Assembly: GCA_030063045.1 (NCBI GenBank)
Contig: JAQSEB010000064.1
Span: 1,612,001-1,676,000, forward strand
Reading direction: 5' to 3'
From: Pratylenchus scribneri
Lineage: Eukaryota > Nematoda > Chromadorea > Rhabditida > Pratylenchidae
DNA: 64,000 nt
The position numbers were made by a program, and so were the translations under genes. Below, piece by piece: positions 34,062-45,827 of the stretch. The notes beneath the pieces are model-generated. The model saw only the letters and a program-made list of their open reading frames with translations, was not told where the DNA came from and did no database searches. The number at the start of each line of letters is the position of its first letter. Positions within the stretch are counted from its first letter, which is position 1.

Positions 34062-36594
34062 ATGGATGGAAAAATGAACAAAATTGAAGAAGCCGATGGC
34101 CAACTTCCAACCATAAATTGGTTCCTTTGTATGTTTTTAATAATTTAAATTAATAATTATTCAAAATTTTTATTTTTAGCATTGCCGAATTTGTTGAATG
34201 GCGAATGCCAGAAAGAAATTCCTGCTGCTGAAGAGAACAAAGGGAGAACAAAAAGAGGTCGACCATCGAGTTGCCAACATTCAAGTGATGGACATTTAGC
34301 GCGGAAAAGGGTGAGTAATTCACAATTTAATAAATTGCCGTAAATTTTCTATTAAAAGCCCTTGGCTTCTAATTTTCAGAGTCCCTTCAAGGAAGCGAAA
34401 AATTCATTTTTTACTTTAATACTGTAGAGGTGACTACAATTAGAGAGGCGGGGGCTTCTAATAGGAAAGGGAGGGGAATACAAAATTGCATAGACGCTCT
34501 AGGGAAGCTATAAATAGAGGAGAAGGGGAATTTCTAAGAGGGGGCTTCAAATAGATAATTTACGGTAATTTATTTGACCAACAATTTTTATTTTAATTAA
34601 ATATTAATTTTTCATATGGAAATTATTCAAAAATATTGATCAAAAATATTTTACAAATCAATCAAAAAAATATTTAAATTTATTTAGGGAAGAATTTGCA
34701 ATTCGGCCAAGGCAAATTTGTTGTCCGAAAATGTGTCCAATTCAACGGATTATGGCCATCATCAGCCAAATACTCGTCCCCCATTCAACAATGTTCAATT
34801 GGCCATTCAGGCTCTCAAAAATTGTCCCCAACAAAGTGGCACATTAAATGATATTTTGGCATTTGTTTCTACAAAATTTGAATATTTTCGAAATTCGGCC
34901 GAAGAGAAAGAATCTTTGAAGGTGGAATTAAATTTTAAATAATTTATTCAAATTTTTTATAGATTTCAATTCGACAAATTCTCACACAAAATAATGGCAA
35001 AATTTTCAAGAAAATTAATCTCTCAAAAAATGGCCGAAATGCAATTTGGACATTGGCATCCAATTTAAATGAGGCACAAAAATGGTAAAAAATTAATTTT
35101 AAAAATATTTAGTATTTTATTTTATAGTGAAGAGGATTTATGCCCAAAAATTGAAGAAGAATTTGACCATAATTATTCGGCCATTATGCCACCAAATTCA
35201 CTGTCCCCAATTATAAATGTGCCGGAAGAATATTGTAAAAAAATATTTTGATGCTTAAAATCATTTTAAAATTTGTAGCCCCAAATTGCTGTTCATCATC
35301 TTTGGATAATTTCGAAGAGGACCAATTTGTGGGATTTGGCCAATTCTCAAATCAACCAATTAATGATGAATATTCCTTTGGCCAACAATCATCGCCCATT
35401 TATCAACAGGTGAATTAATTCATTCAAATTTCATAGGGGAATAAATAGGATAATCTATCTTTTTTTTTATAAAATTTTTTTATTTTTATTCCCCATATTA
35501 ATTTTTTACCCCCAAACATAGTGGTTACGCGACAATTCGTCACTACGATAATTCGTCACAACGAAAATTCGTCTCCACGACTCTTCGTCACGACAATTCG
35601 TCACCAATTTTTTTTGTTGAAAATTGGTTTAAATTATTTTAAAGACAATTTTGATACCAATCGACGAGCCTAGATGAGCTAAGCACGAATCTATCATTGC
35701 TTTCGCAAAAAAATTAAAAAAAAATAAATATTTATGGCCATTTTAAATTTTATATCTAGGGTCAGGATTAGAGCTTGGAGAATAGGAAGCTTAAAAAATT
35801 CTAACTTAGCGCAGGGGTGTAATTTTGTCATTAATCCAGACCATAGATATAAAATTAAAATGGCGATAAACATTTTTTTAAATTTTTTTTCGAAAGCAAT
35901 GATAGATTCATGCTTAGCTCATCGAGGTGTGTCGATTGGTAATAAAATTTTCTTCAAAATAATTTAAACTAATTTTCAACAAAAAAAATTGGTGACGAAT
36001 TGTCGTGACGAATAGTCGTGGAGACGAATTTTCGTTGTGACGAATTATCGTGGTGACGAATTGTCGCGCCACCAACATGGTTTTTGACTTCTAATAAATG
36101 AGAAACCGATTTTAGATCCTACAAACCATATATCAAATTACAGTTCTCATCGAGACGCATCGATTGGTATATTAATTGTTAGATTTTGGTCTCAAAATTT
36201 AAGAGTTTAAAACCAAAAACTGGAAAATATGGTTTAAATGGTTTAACTTGTTCATTTTCAATTTATATTAAGAAATTTATAATGTCAAAATACGCTTCTC
36301 GATAAAATTTACAATTTGGTATAACGTTTGTAGGGTCTAAAATCGATTTTTGATTTATTAGAAGTCAAAACTACTTTTTGAATTAAAAAATAAAATTTGA
36401 GCAAAAAAAAAAAAATTGGAGTTTAGCAAAAAAAAAAAATAAAAAATTGGGATAAAAATTGCCTTACAATAATTAAATTAATTAAAATTAAATTTTCAAA
36501 GGCCGAGCTTTTTGATTGCAGCACAAATTTTATAATGGGAAAGGAATGGGACGATGATGAATTATTCTTCTTCAATTCGACCAATTTGTTTTGA
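34062..36594 (+). CDS. Divergent forkhead / AT-hook transcription factor
   Basis: Seven exons (34062-34128, 34180-34310, 34688-34921, 34963-35084, 35128-35234, 35279-35409, 36502-36594) join to 294 aa. Residues 45-51 (RTKRGRP) form an AT-hook core. Residues 96-177 look like a winged-helix forkhead domain. RPPFNNVQLAIQALKNCP matches helix 1 (RPPFSYxALIxxAI). LNDILAFVSTKFEYFR matches helix 2 (LxxIYxFIxxxFPYYR). SIRQILTQN sits where NSIRHNLSLN is expected, and INLSKNGRNAIWTL ends in the typical wing 2 W-T-L. In the recognition helix the usual Asn, His and second Asn are replaced by Ile, Gln and Ile, so DNA contacts should differ. The C-terminus is acidic with aromatic residues, like an activation region. 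Assignment rests on pattern only. Introns 2 and 6 are large; intron 6 holds two foldback elements. Confidence 0.68.
35521..36078. repeat. Foldback of TTCGTCAC repeats in forkhead intron 6
   Basis: The arms begin with alternating CGACAATTCGTCAC / ACGAAAATTCGTCTCC words (35521-35610). They return in reverse complement at 35985-36078 (GGTGACGAATTGTCGTGACG). Further inside, AAAATTGGTTTAAATTATTT is mirrored too, so the arms reach over 200 bp. There is no coding frame. Confidence 0.8.
36081..36376. repeat. Second foldback in forkhead intron 6
   Basis: Left TTTTTGACTTCTAATAAATG is mirrored by TTATTAGAAGTCAAAA at the right. Inner AAACCGATTTTAGATCCTAC pairs with GTAGGGTCTAAAATCGATTT. It abuts the TTCGTCAC foldback. 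Confidence 0.7.
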
Positions 36595-36786
36595 CTGACC
36601 ATAAATTTGTGGTGCTAATGGAGGATATTTTACAATTAAATCATTCTCATAATTTGCTAATATTTTAAAATAAATTATTTTTAATTAATTTTGATTTGAA
36701 TTTATTTAGTATTCATTAGATTAACAATTTTGAGGAATGAGATAATATTATTTTGGCAAAAAAAACGCTGATTTTGGCAAAAATCT

Positions 36787-36975
36787 TTCGTGTCGAAAAA
36801 TATTATATTTTTGAGGCCTTATAACTTGGCCATAACTAGGTATTAGGGCTCAGGGCTAGGTTCAGGGCAGGATGGGATTAGGGGCTAAGGGTTAGGGGTT
36901 AGGGAATCTTAAAGAAGTCTGATTTGGCCAAGTTATATGGCCTCAAAAATATAATATTTTTCGACACGAAAGATT
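36787..36975. repeat. Foldback family A, copy 3
   Basis: The cleanest copy. CTTTCGTGTCGAAAAATATT and AATATTTTTCGACACGAAAG are perfect inverted ends, with AGGCC-TATAACTTGGCCATAA and TTGGCCAAGTTATATGGCCT inside. Confidence 0.85.
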
Positions 36976-37157
36976 TTTGCCAAAATCAGCATTTTTTTTT
37001 GCCAAAATAAATGACTTCCTTTGAGGAATCCACATTTAAAAGTTCCTCAAAGAATCATAATAAAAGAAAACATAGATAATTTAAATCATTCTTAAAAAAG
37101 CTTTTAAAATTTCTTTTTTATTTTATTTTATTCCAAAAGATAAAAAAATATAACAAA

Positions 37158-37830
37158 AATGAACACATTTTTCTTCAAACTAATCATTCTTTTGTCATTG
37201 TTTTCGCCGTTGATAGTCATGGTAATTTTTATTTAAATTAAAATTGTAAGTATTTTTAAATGGAATTTTGCATTTATTAAAGCGATAAATATTATATTTA
37301 AATTATGAAAATAAGATGGGAGGAAAATGAATAGCATTAAACAGTGAATATTAATGAAGTATTAAATTTTTGATCGTTTTTCAATATATTTTGTTTGTGT
37401 TTTCCGGATTCATCTTTCCATAATGTTTCCCAAATTCTCAAAAGAGCATAAAAGGACCAGCTCGAATTTTGCAATGCCATTGCCCAAGCAAATTTTAAAA
37501 GTGCCATTGTCGTGTATTCGAACATAGCTAAAAATTTTAAATTGAATGAATAATTTAAATATCTAAATCAGACAATGTTCAGTTGCATCAAATTCACTGA
37601 AATATTGCATGAAAATCAATGTCAAGAGAAATTTGTAACAATTTACAAATAAGAGATGAGCAAGTCCAAAAATTGGAATGAAAGATCCCTTTGGAACAAT
37701 TATCTAAAATTAAAATAAATTTATAAATTATTTTAAATTATTATATACCCTTGGATTCCGGCTAATATAAAAAATTTGGAGAAAATGGAATACAATTTCT
37801 GCTATTATTTTTATTTTACCATTTAAATGC
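37158..37830. other. Possible gene remnants, not resolved
   Basis: At 37158 a plus-strand frame starts MNTFFFKLIILLSLFSPLIV, like a signal peptide, and ends at a GT after about 21 codons. I found no following exon. On the minus strand, 37420-37510 can be read as YVRIHDNGTFKICLGNG, preceded by AG. The fragments upstream (37590-37820) do not chain in one frame. They may be decayed exons of one or two genes. Confidence 0.25.
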
Positions 37831-37867
37831 CACCATATGGAAATATTTTCATTGTAAAGAGAGAGAG

Positions 37868-39112
37868 GAAAAAGGAAAATGGCGCGGGGTCAATTTACCT
37901 ATCCTGCTATTTTATTTCAAATTACCTATCTTTCAAATTACCTATTTTCAAATTACCTATCCTACTATTTTATTTCAAATTACCTATCTTTCAAATTACC
38001 TATTTTCAAATTACCTATCCTGCTATTTTATTTCAAATTACCTTATTCTCCTATATTTTTTCAAATTACCTATAATTTTTACCTATTTGTTTTTTATTAT
38101 TTCCAACGTTGTTCTAAACTACTTTAGTGCCAAGTTTCATCTATCCTAGGATTTTCGGCCATGCTGAATCCAAATCTGGCATCGGCTTTTCGAAATTTGT
38201 TAATCCTAATATTTTTTTTGAATAATTAAATCCCAAATGAATTGGTATTTGGTAATTTCTATAAGTATAATATTGGTATTTTTATTGGTATTTGGTAATT
38301 TCTATAAGTCAAATATTGGTATTTGATAATTTAGAATTAATTCGTGCCATTAAACGCCCAATTGTTCGCTCCCCAGCTCCATCAATCACTTTGGAAATGC
38401 CAAGCACATCATCTCAGTCCCAATCAACCCCATTCTACTAAATTCTTTTTGATTAATTCCACAATATTATTTTTGGCTCTAAAAAACACATTTTATTTTG
38501 GAATAAATTTATCATAAAAATGTTAATTATCTATTGATAGATTATTTTGGTGAGGCTTAGATTGATTCTTCTTTGGAACTGAAAAGTAAAATTTTCGATA
38601 TTAATCTGCAATTTTTCCATGTAAATGTGCCTCCATACGAATTTTAATATCATCAGAATTGAACTCAGCATGCCCGAAAACCTATATACCTAAGAAATTG
38701 CTAGAAAATTCAACCCCGAAAGTCGAAACAAATGAAAAAAAGGCAAATAGGTTTTTTGAAATAAAATAGGTGAATAGGTAATTTGAAAGTAGGTACTTTG
38801 AAATAAAAAAGGAGGATAGGTAAATTGAAAAAAATAGCAGGATAGGTAATTTGAAAATAGGTAAAATGAAAGATAGGTAATTTGAAATATAGGTAATTTG
38901 AAATAAAATAGCAGGATAGGTAATTTGAAAATAGGTAAAATGAAAGATAGGTAATTTGAAATATAGGTAATTTGAAATAAAATAGCAGGATAGGTAATTT
39001 GAAAATAGGTAAAATGAAAGATAGGTAATTTGAAAGATAGGTAATTTGAAATAAAATAGCAGGATAGGTAATTTGTAAGATAGGTAAATTGAAAAGGCGC
39101 CAGGAAAATGCC
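37868..39112. mobile_element. Foldback element with satellite-like arms
   Basis: The left arm (37885-38075) is made of TTACCTATCTTTCAAA and TTACCTATCCTGCTATTTTA units. The right arm (38745-39095) is made of their reverse complements. Outermost ends also mirror (GGAAAATGGCGCG versus GGCGCCAGGAAAATGCC), as do core edges (TTCGGCCATGCTGAA versus TCAGCATGCCCGAA). The core is about 640 bp with no transposase frame. The long open frames in the arms only translate the repeat. Confidence 0.75.
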
Positions 39113-39115
39113 AAT

Positions 39116-40769
39116 AATTAGGCCATTTCCACCTACTAAAAATGTATTTATTTTTAATAATTAATTATGAATTTTTCCCTTTTTTACATGCAGTGATTTT
39201 ACGGTGTATCTCATTTTGAAGCCCCTCATATAATATTTGATGTCGCTGAAATACAAAAAAAAATAATTATAAAAATTTCATTTCATGTTTACTTTACTAA
39301 TCATGAAACAATAGGCTATAAATATAGCGCCAGGGATGTAAATAAAGATGACATAATACTTAAATAATACATAAAATAGGTTTATTTGTTTTCCTTTCGT
39401 TTACATCTTCGAATTGCAAATGAAACATTTCATTAAAAATAAATAGCCTGTATTGGTAGATTAACCATAATGTTGTCATCAAAAAAATGTAAACAACGCT
39501 CAAGCTCCATATAATTTTCCTATAATTATAATAATTTAATTAAATAAATATATAATTTAACAAATTATTTTCTAACCTTTTTATTAGCATTCTATTGATA
39601 GTGGAAAGAGTGGTTTTAAAAAATTTCAACATTTTTTGCATAATTAAATTTATTGATGATTTCATCGTTAATAAAATTGAATATAAATATTATAATAAAT
39701 TCTTTTTGTTTTGTTTTATAAGGATTAAAAAAAGAATACTATAAGTTCAGTTTTGAATTGATATTTTTCTAGGAATATGTGTAAGAATTAAAATCAATGG
39801 GCACGAAAATAATTCCATCTGACAAAAAATGATTCATTTTGCATTTTTGATGCAAATTCTTAACAAATAGAAGGAAAACAATTTTTAACATTTTTTTAAA
39901 ATCTTATTCATCATTTGAAAAACGTAGAAACGCTCATTCATTGTTTAAAAATTAGATTGAAACTGAATTAAATAAATTTTGCACGGAAGAGGGATTTTAT
40001 GAAATTTATCAGAAAATTAGGAGAATAAAAAATGAGAAAAATACTATGATATAATGATATAGACAAATTAGAATTAAATTAAATTAAATGATATAATTTG
40101 ATCACTCCATTCCATTCCATTACAGTAAATTATGAAGCCCTAAAGGCTCATCATTCTCCAACAAAAAAAGAAAAAGAAAGGCAGCCAATTTGTGGACAAT
40201 GAGTTCATCGAAAGGCAATGAAATGTCTGTCTGAATTTCCAAAATGTCAAACCAAAATCATGAATTTGTTATTTTTTGATTCAAATTGCAAATAATATTT
40301 ACTTCAAATATGGAATTGAACTTTTGATCCTCGATATATTGATTTGTGCCGTTCTCCCCCCCCCCATCAGATTTTTCCGGTCCTATTTTCCCCTTCCCTC
40401 AAATTTCCACTATCTTTCCGGAGCCAATTTTTGCCTCCCTCAAAGCTAAGAGCCCTTACCCCCAGTATTCTATGGCTTATATCCTCCCCTCCCAAAATTT
40501 GGCCAATCCCTCCTAAAATCCAACCCAAGTCCATATGTCTTATAATCCCTTCCTGTTCCTTGTTTGTGCTATTTAAATATTGCCCGGATCCAATAATTGG
40601 CCTTCATTTTCTTTACATTATTTTGATTTAGTTGCTGCCGATCAGAACTAGAAAGATAAATAATTTAGGCACTGAATTTTCTCCTTTCATTATTATTAAA
40701 TTTTCATAATTACCTAATTAATTAAATTGCCATTAAAATAATTATCCATTTTATAAAATTTTTATAAAC
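39116..40769. other. Intergenic, no supported gene
   Basis: AT-rich to 40330. A C-run (CCCCCCCCCC, near 40357) begins a C/T-rich block up to about 40560. A frame crosses this block without start context or motif. Confidence 0.45.
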
Positions 40770-41224
40770 ATGAACAATTTTGGCAAATTTCTTCTTTTCT
40801 CATCCATTCTTTTACTGGTAATTGGCGATGCTCTTTGTTGTTTCGGCAAACCCAAAACAAAAGGTGATGACGCTGTTGTCAAGCCAAAAGCGAAATCAAA
40901 ATCCCCTTCACCCGAAGCAATACAAATCAGTGCACCATCCGCATTCCCACATCAAGTACCCTATGGTCAGTGATTTGAAATAAAAATTAATCAACAATCA
41001 ATAAATAATTAATTATTTTAGACCAACCAATTTACGGAGTGCCCGTAAATGATGGCTATGGCTATAATAGTCCTCCACCGGGGATACGACGAGCTGCAAG
41101 TGGGTGACACTTTTGTTGTCTGCCTATAATATATTTTTAAGAGGAACTTTTCAAAGCAAGTCCAGATTTCTATCCTGGAGGTAGAAAACGGCGGAATATC
41201 ATCAATTCGGTTGGCAAAAATTGA
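40770..41224 (+). CDS. Small secreted peptide precursor
   Basis: Exons 40770-40965, 41022-41099 and 41142-41224 join in phase to 118 aa. Residues 1-22 form a signal peptide (FLLFSSILLLVIGDA). A Lys/Ser/Pro-rich part (KPKAKSKSPSP) follows, then a Pro/Tyr/Gly segment with YDQPIYGVPVNDGYGY. Possible processing sites follow: GIRRAAK, and near the C-terminus DFYPGGRKRR, where Gly before a basic cluster would allow amidation. The end is NIINSVGKN. The layout suggests a neuropeptide-like or antimicrobial-like precursor released into the pseudocoelom or secretions. I know no exact family. All splice sites are GT-AG with 40-56 bp introns. Expression cannot be judged. Confidence 0.6.
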
Positions 41225-41487
41225 GGATCACGCCTTGGACAATGGAATGGAATGAATTCATACCAATTGAATTGGCAATTTTATAAATATTCACTTTTTC
41301 GGATCAAATGAGACTAATCTTTTTGAAATATTTTAATCTCCTCACAAACTATCTTATACGAAGTCTACATTTTATGTTTATTGATTCTGTTTATTTTTAG
41401 ATGGCTAGAACTGGAAGTAAAAAAATTGAATTGGCCTTTTTATAATAATTATGTATTCTTTATAAATTATCCCAAAATATTTTATTG

Positions 41488-41640
41488 AGTTCGAAGGTAT
41501 TCATTCAAGTGCCCGAACAACACTGTTTGCCACTTTGCCGACCATAATTTCGAGTAGGCCCCTTTTCCGCTCCAAATCATTGTCCAAAATTTTGCCAATG
41601 CAAGTGACCATTGAAATGCAAATGTGTATAAATAATTTAC
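41488..41640 (-). pseudogene. Decayed copy of GH18-receptor-kinase exon 14
   Basis: This stretch is very similar to 49980-50132 (shared words include GCCACTTTGCCGACCATAAT and CTCCAAATCATTGTCCAA). It has small insertions and changes that break the kinase frame at both ends. No neighbouring kinase exon is found here, so it is an isolated fragment. Confidence 0.75.
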
Positions 41641-41659
41641 CGTCTAGGATCAAGCACAA

Positions 41660-41885
41660 AAAGTGGTACTTACGTATTATCTGGGGGCAGATTTTTAAAA
41701 ATTTTTTTGAGATTCTTATTTTAATATCATATTTGAATGTAAAACGATGAAAAACATGATTTTAGATGATACTAGGATTTTCATTTTTTGGCGGTAACGT
41801 AACATAAGGTAATTAAGGGGGTGAAAAAATCTGCCCCCATATAATACGTAAGTACCCAAAAAGTTATAATCAAAAAACTGATCTT
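41660..41885. repeat. Foldback family D, full copy
   Basis: Inverted ends GGTACTTACGTATTATCTGG and ATATAATACGTAAGTACCC, with inner GGGGCAGATTTTT mirrored by AAAAATCTGCCCCC. The loop carries AAAACGATGAAAAACATGAT. Confidence 0.8.
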
Positions 41886-42665
41886 TCGGCAAATGGCATC
41901 CCTAATTTAATTTATTATGATGGCCTAAAGGCTCTTCATTCTTTCAACAAAGACAAAAGGAAAAAATTGAAGGCAAAGAAATTATTTAAAATTAAAAAAA
42001 TTAAATCTAATCAAATGATGATGGATATTCCCAAAATGGCAAACAAAAATTTAAAAAGAAATTTCTTTTTGGCATTCAAATTTTCAATAATTTTATTCCA
42101 TAGAGAATTGAATTTTATATGCATTTTATAAACCCTTAAGGAAAAACTTGAATTAGCACAAAAATCAGAGCTCTATACAACATTTATCCCCAGCAAAGGA
42201 GATGATGATATTTGATAACCGCCATTTGAGATTTGACCACAATTATATATTTTTATAGATAGATTCCATTAATATTTGATTGATGGGTCTCAATCTCAAT
42301 CAACTCTCAAAAATTACAGTAATATTATTCTTTTAATTTGATTTTTGCTTATGTCAAATTTATATAGAAATTAGAAATGTAATATTCAAAGTTTTGAAAA
42401 TATCTCCAAATAAATGTGGCATCAGTTTCGTGCTGACCTAGATTTTAATGGGTTAGGTATGGGTACTTGTCTTCTTTCCCAGCTTATTCTTCATTTTTTC
42501 ATTAATATTTTTTACTGGGTGGGAACTGGGAATCTTAAAAATGACATTTTACTTTTAAATATATTATATATTAATCAAATTATTTAAACTTTAATGACAA
42601 AATTAAATAGATATATTACATGAATTTTAGAAAAAAAAATTGATTTGAATAATTAGAAATAACAA

Positions 42666-45491
42666 ATGTGTTTATGGAATTTGGCCAATGAGGTCCTTAA
42701 AGACATATTTACATACTATAACCGAAAACAACTTTGCATGTTGGAATTAATTTCATCGCCCATCTATCAACTGATCAACACACATTTTGGCAATTCAAAG
42801 CCACCTTTCATCGTTTTGAAACAAATTACCGTGAAAGCAAATAATGAGGTTTTATGGATGTTAAAATAAATATATGAAATGCCGAAATGATGAATTTTAA
42901 TTTAAAAATTATTACCACTATTTTATTCGAAACAGAATGATGGAACGTCGATCGGGTTCTTGAGCAGTTTTTCGGCTATAGTTTAAATAAAATAACAACA
43001 ACTAGTCTAGGGAAGCTTATTAAAAAGAAAAGAATTCTCCACAAATCATTTTTATATTAACATTTATTAAAAATTAAGAATCTTAAAGGAAAAACGACTT
43101 TTCCACCAAAAATCCGACTTTTATGAAACTGAATTACATTTTATAAATGATTAATAAAGGCTTTTGAATTTTTATGATATACTTAAATATACGATTGGTT
43201 TCCGGGATTGTTGCATCCCTTTTAAACTTTTACCGTAATAGGGGCCGGCACAATCGGCATTGCCCCCTTTTATTATTAATAAAATAATGGTTGCATTTTT
43301 AAAATTTGATGATATAAAACTATTAATCTATCGAAAATGATATTTTAAATATTGGATCATGTTTGAATCAAATGAACTGAATTTTCATTGATCAGAGTGG
43401 GTGGCGAATAAAAATCTAAAAAAACGCAGATTTCAGTAGGATTTAAGGATAATTAAAATAAAAATTGAAAATACAAAATTTACTAATTTGGTATACATAT
43501 ACAGCAGCAAAATATTCTTTAATTTAGGTGGTGAACATTTATTGGATTGGACCCAAACGTAAACAACGGCGGCTTAATTTTGCGACATTCAAAGCAGCAC
43601 TTCCATGGCTCAGTCCTCCGTTCATTCGGGCAAAGCTAACTTCCATTTATGGATATCCACAAAATAATAGGTTTTTATTAGAACAAAATAAAATGTACGA
43701 AATAAAACAGATTGATTCAATATGAAATGGATATAATATTGTCGTTTGGAGTAATTCTTTTCTTTGATAAAAATTTTTTCGAATTAAATTTTTGTATTAT
43801 AGGGTTTTCGAAATTTAGAAATGCGAATTTCTCATTTATTTTGAATTCATTCTATCCCAGCCTATTCAAAACCGATTAATGTTTCAATGAGACACATTCT
43901 TACTCATTTTTTCCGTTAATCTCTTTAATATCCTCTTTTTAAACTCCACATCCAGTATATCTCCACCAGAGCTTGATGTGATATTCCTCACCTGTGCGTA
44001 TATATGAATTGCCAAATATTTTTTGTATCAGCAGGAAACCGGATTAGGATTAAAAGATATTTCATTAAACTTTAAATTTCAAAATAAAGAATAAACTCAA
44101 TATTCTTATATAAATTTAAAGCAAAAAATCAAAATTTTTATCAAAAAAAATAGAAAGATTAACGACAATTTTACCAATATAAATATGCATAGGATATTTT
44201 ATATAACAATTTTTTTTAAATATTTAATTTGTTCAAAACAAATAACTTTTTTTTAGAAATAGTCTAATTTTCTGTTTTCCTTTGTAAAAAATTTTAAGTA
44301 AAATGAATATGTTTTAAATTTGAAAAAACTCTCTTAAAACTGTTAAAGTTAGAAAAACTAATTAAACAAGTTTTTGAATTTCCCATCTTTACAAAGTTCA
44401 TTTTCAACAACAATTCAATGTTTCTTGGACAAAATAAAACATTGTTGGCAAAATGGATGGTTAGATTTGCATCAGCAACGAAAACAAATTGGCAATGAAT
44501 TCGAAAATGCATCGCGAACCATTGATGTTGAATGGACAATGACGGATACGAAAACATTCACGGAAACAATCAATCAATGCTCGAATTTATCCATTTTCTG
44601 GCAAACAATTCCAATTGGCTGCCCTACAACAGAAATTCTGGATATATTCCAATCCATAAAAATTCAATTGCCAACATGTAAAGCAAATTAATTTAAAATA
44701 CCTCAATTTTCACATCAAATGTGAATTTTTTTAGTTTCATCAAATTTTGACAAATTGATGGAATGGCTTGAATTGCCACGGCTTGGATCATTGGCTGGCA
44801 TTTTACCTAGCAAGTCCGTTGCCCAACGCCATTTGACAATTTATACATTGGAATGCGAATATTCAAAACTTGAGCCTGTTTTGAAAGCCATTAAAAATGT
44901 GAATTTAAATATTTTTTATAATGCATATAGATTATTAATTTTATTTCTTCTGGTTGACTCTAAATTTGGGAATTTATCTCCATAGCTGTTGTAAAAAAGA
45001 TTTACAAAATTCGATTTAACACTTTCATAGAAAGCAATTTATTATTAGCTTGGAAAAAGTTTATTTTACCGATTTCATTTCAATCCTTTTGATTGACTAT
45101 ATTATTCCAAAATTTCTTTTTGATTTTTAGTTAATTTCATCATCGAGAAATGTGATACATTTCTAAAAAATAACATTTTTAACAAAAGAAATTGTAAAAA
45201 ATTGTCATGTTGGTAATATTTTAATTTTTTCAGCGTTTTTTGCTTACCAAATCTATTCCGGCATTACCTGCACTCATCGAATTTACACATGTTCGCTTGT
45301 TGGGATCAATTCCAGCAGAAATGCAAATTTTCGAAGAATTCAATGAGAAAACAAACGAGCAAATGCGTTGCATTCGTTTGGATGTGAGCAACTATGCAAT
45401 TCAAATTCAACGACAATTAAAAGAAAAATTCAATAAAAATTTGGAGAAACTTATTTTAAACCAAATATATAACACTTTTCAGTTTAAATAA
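42666..45491 (+). CDS. Divergent F-box-like protein
   Basis: Candidate exons are 42666-42848, 43528-about 43670, 44371-44677, 44735-44898 and 45234-45491. Exons 3-5 join in phase with GT-AG introns and end at 45491. The first exon starts MCLWNLANEVLKDIFTYYNR and continues with QLCMLELISSPIYQLI, the shape of a nematode F-box (L-NEV--DI--Y---KQL----L-S). F-box proteins bind Skp1 and present targets to SCF ubiquitin ligases. The rest is a long region with regular hydrophobic residues such as LPALIEFTHVRLLGSIP, which may be the substrate-binding part. The join between exons 2 and 3 does not keep phase with any donor I can find. Either an exon is missed or the gene is damaged there. Confidence 0.45.
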
Positions 45492-45827
45492 TATCTTGAA
45501 AGTTACTTCAGAAATACTTTTTGACTCTCAATTATTTCGAACATGTCCATCTCTCATATAAATAGAAATAATGATTGATCAATAAATATGATAAAAACAA
45601 TTTGGTTGCCATTATTTTATTCTAACATTGTGATTAGAAAATTCCATTTGTTAAACATGAAGGAAGAAATATCCAATCCATTTTTGGCGAGACAATTCAT
45701 TTAAGATTAAGATGGAATTACAATTACAATACTAAAATTAAATTTGGGAGTATGCAATTTGCAAGGAAATAATTCAAATTTCTAAAAGGGTAAATATTAG
45801 CGAAGAATTATGGAGAGAATAAAAGGT

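Noticed and set aside
37337..37525. Galectin-like reading of minus-strand fragments (HDNGTFKICLGNG).
   Set aside because: The similarity is only suggestive, the sugar-binding signature is not seen, and the fragments do not chain in one frame.
38710..39114. Minus-strand repeat protein with NYLSF/QITYL units.
   Set aside because: It is the satellite arm of a foldback element; the mirror arm at 37.9 kb gives the same false protein on the plus strand.
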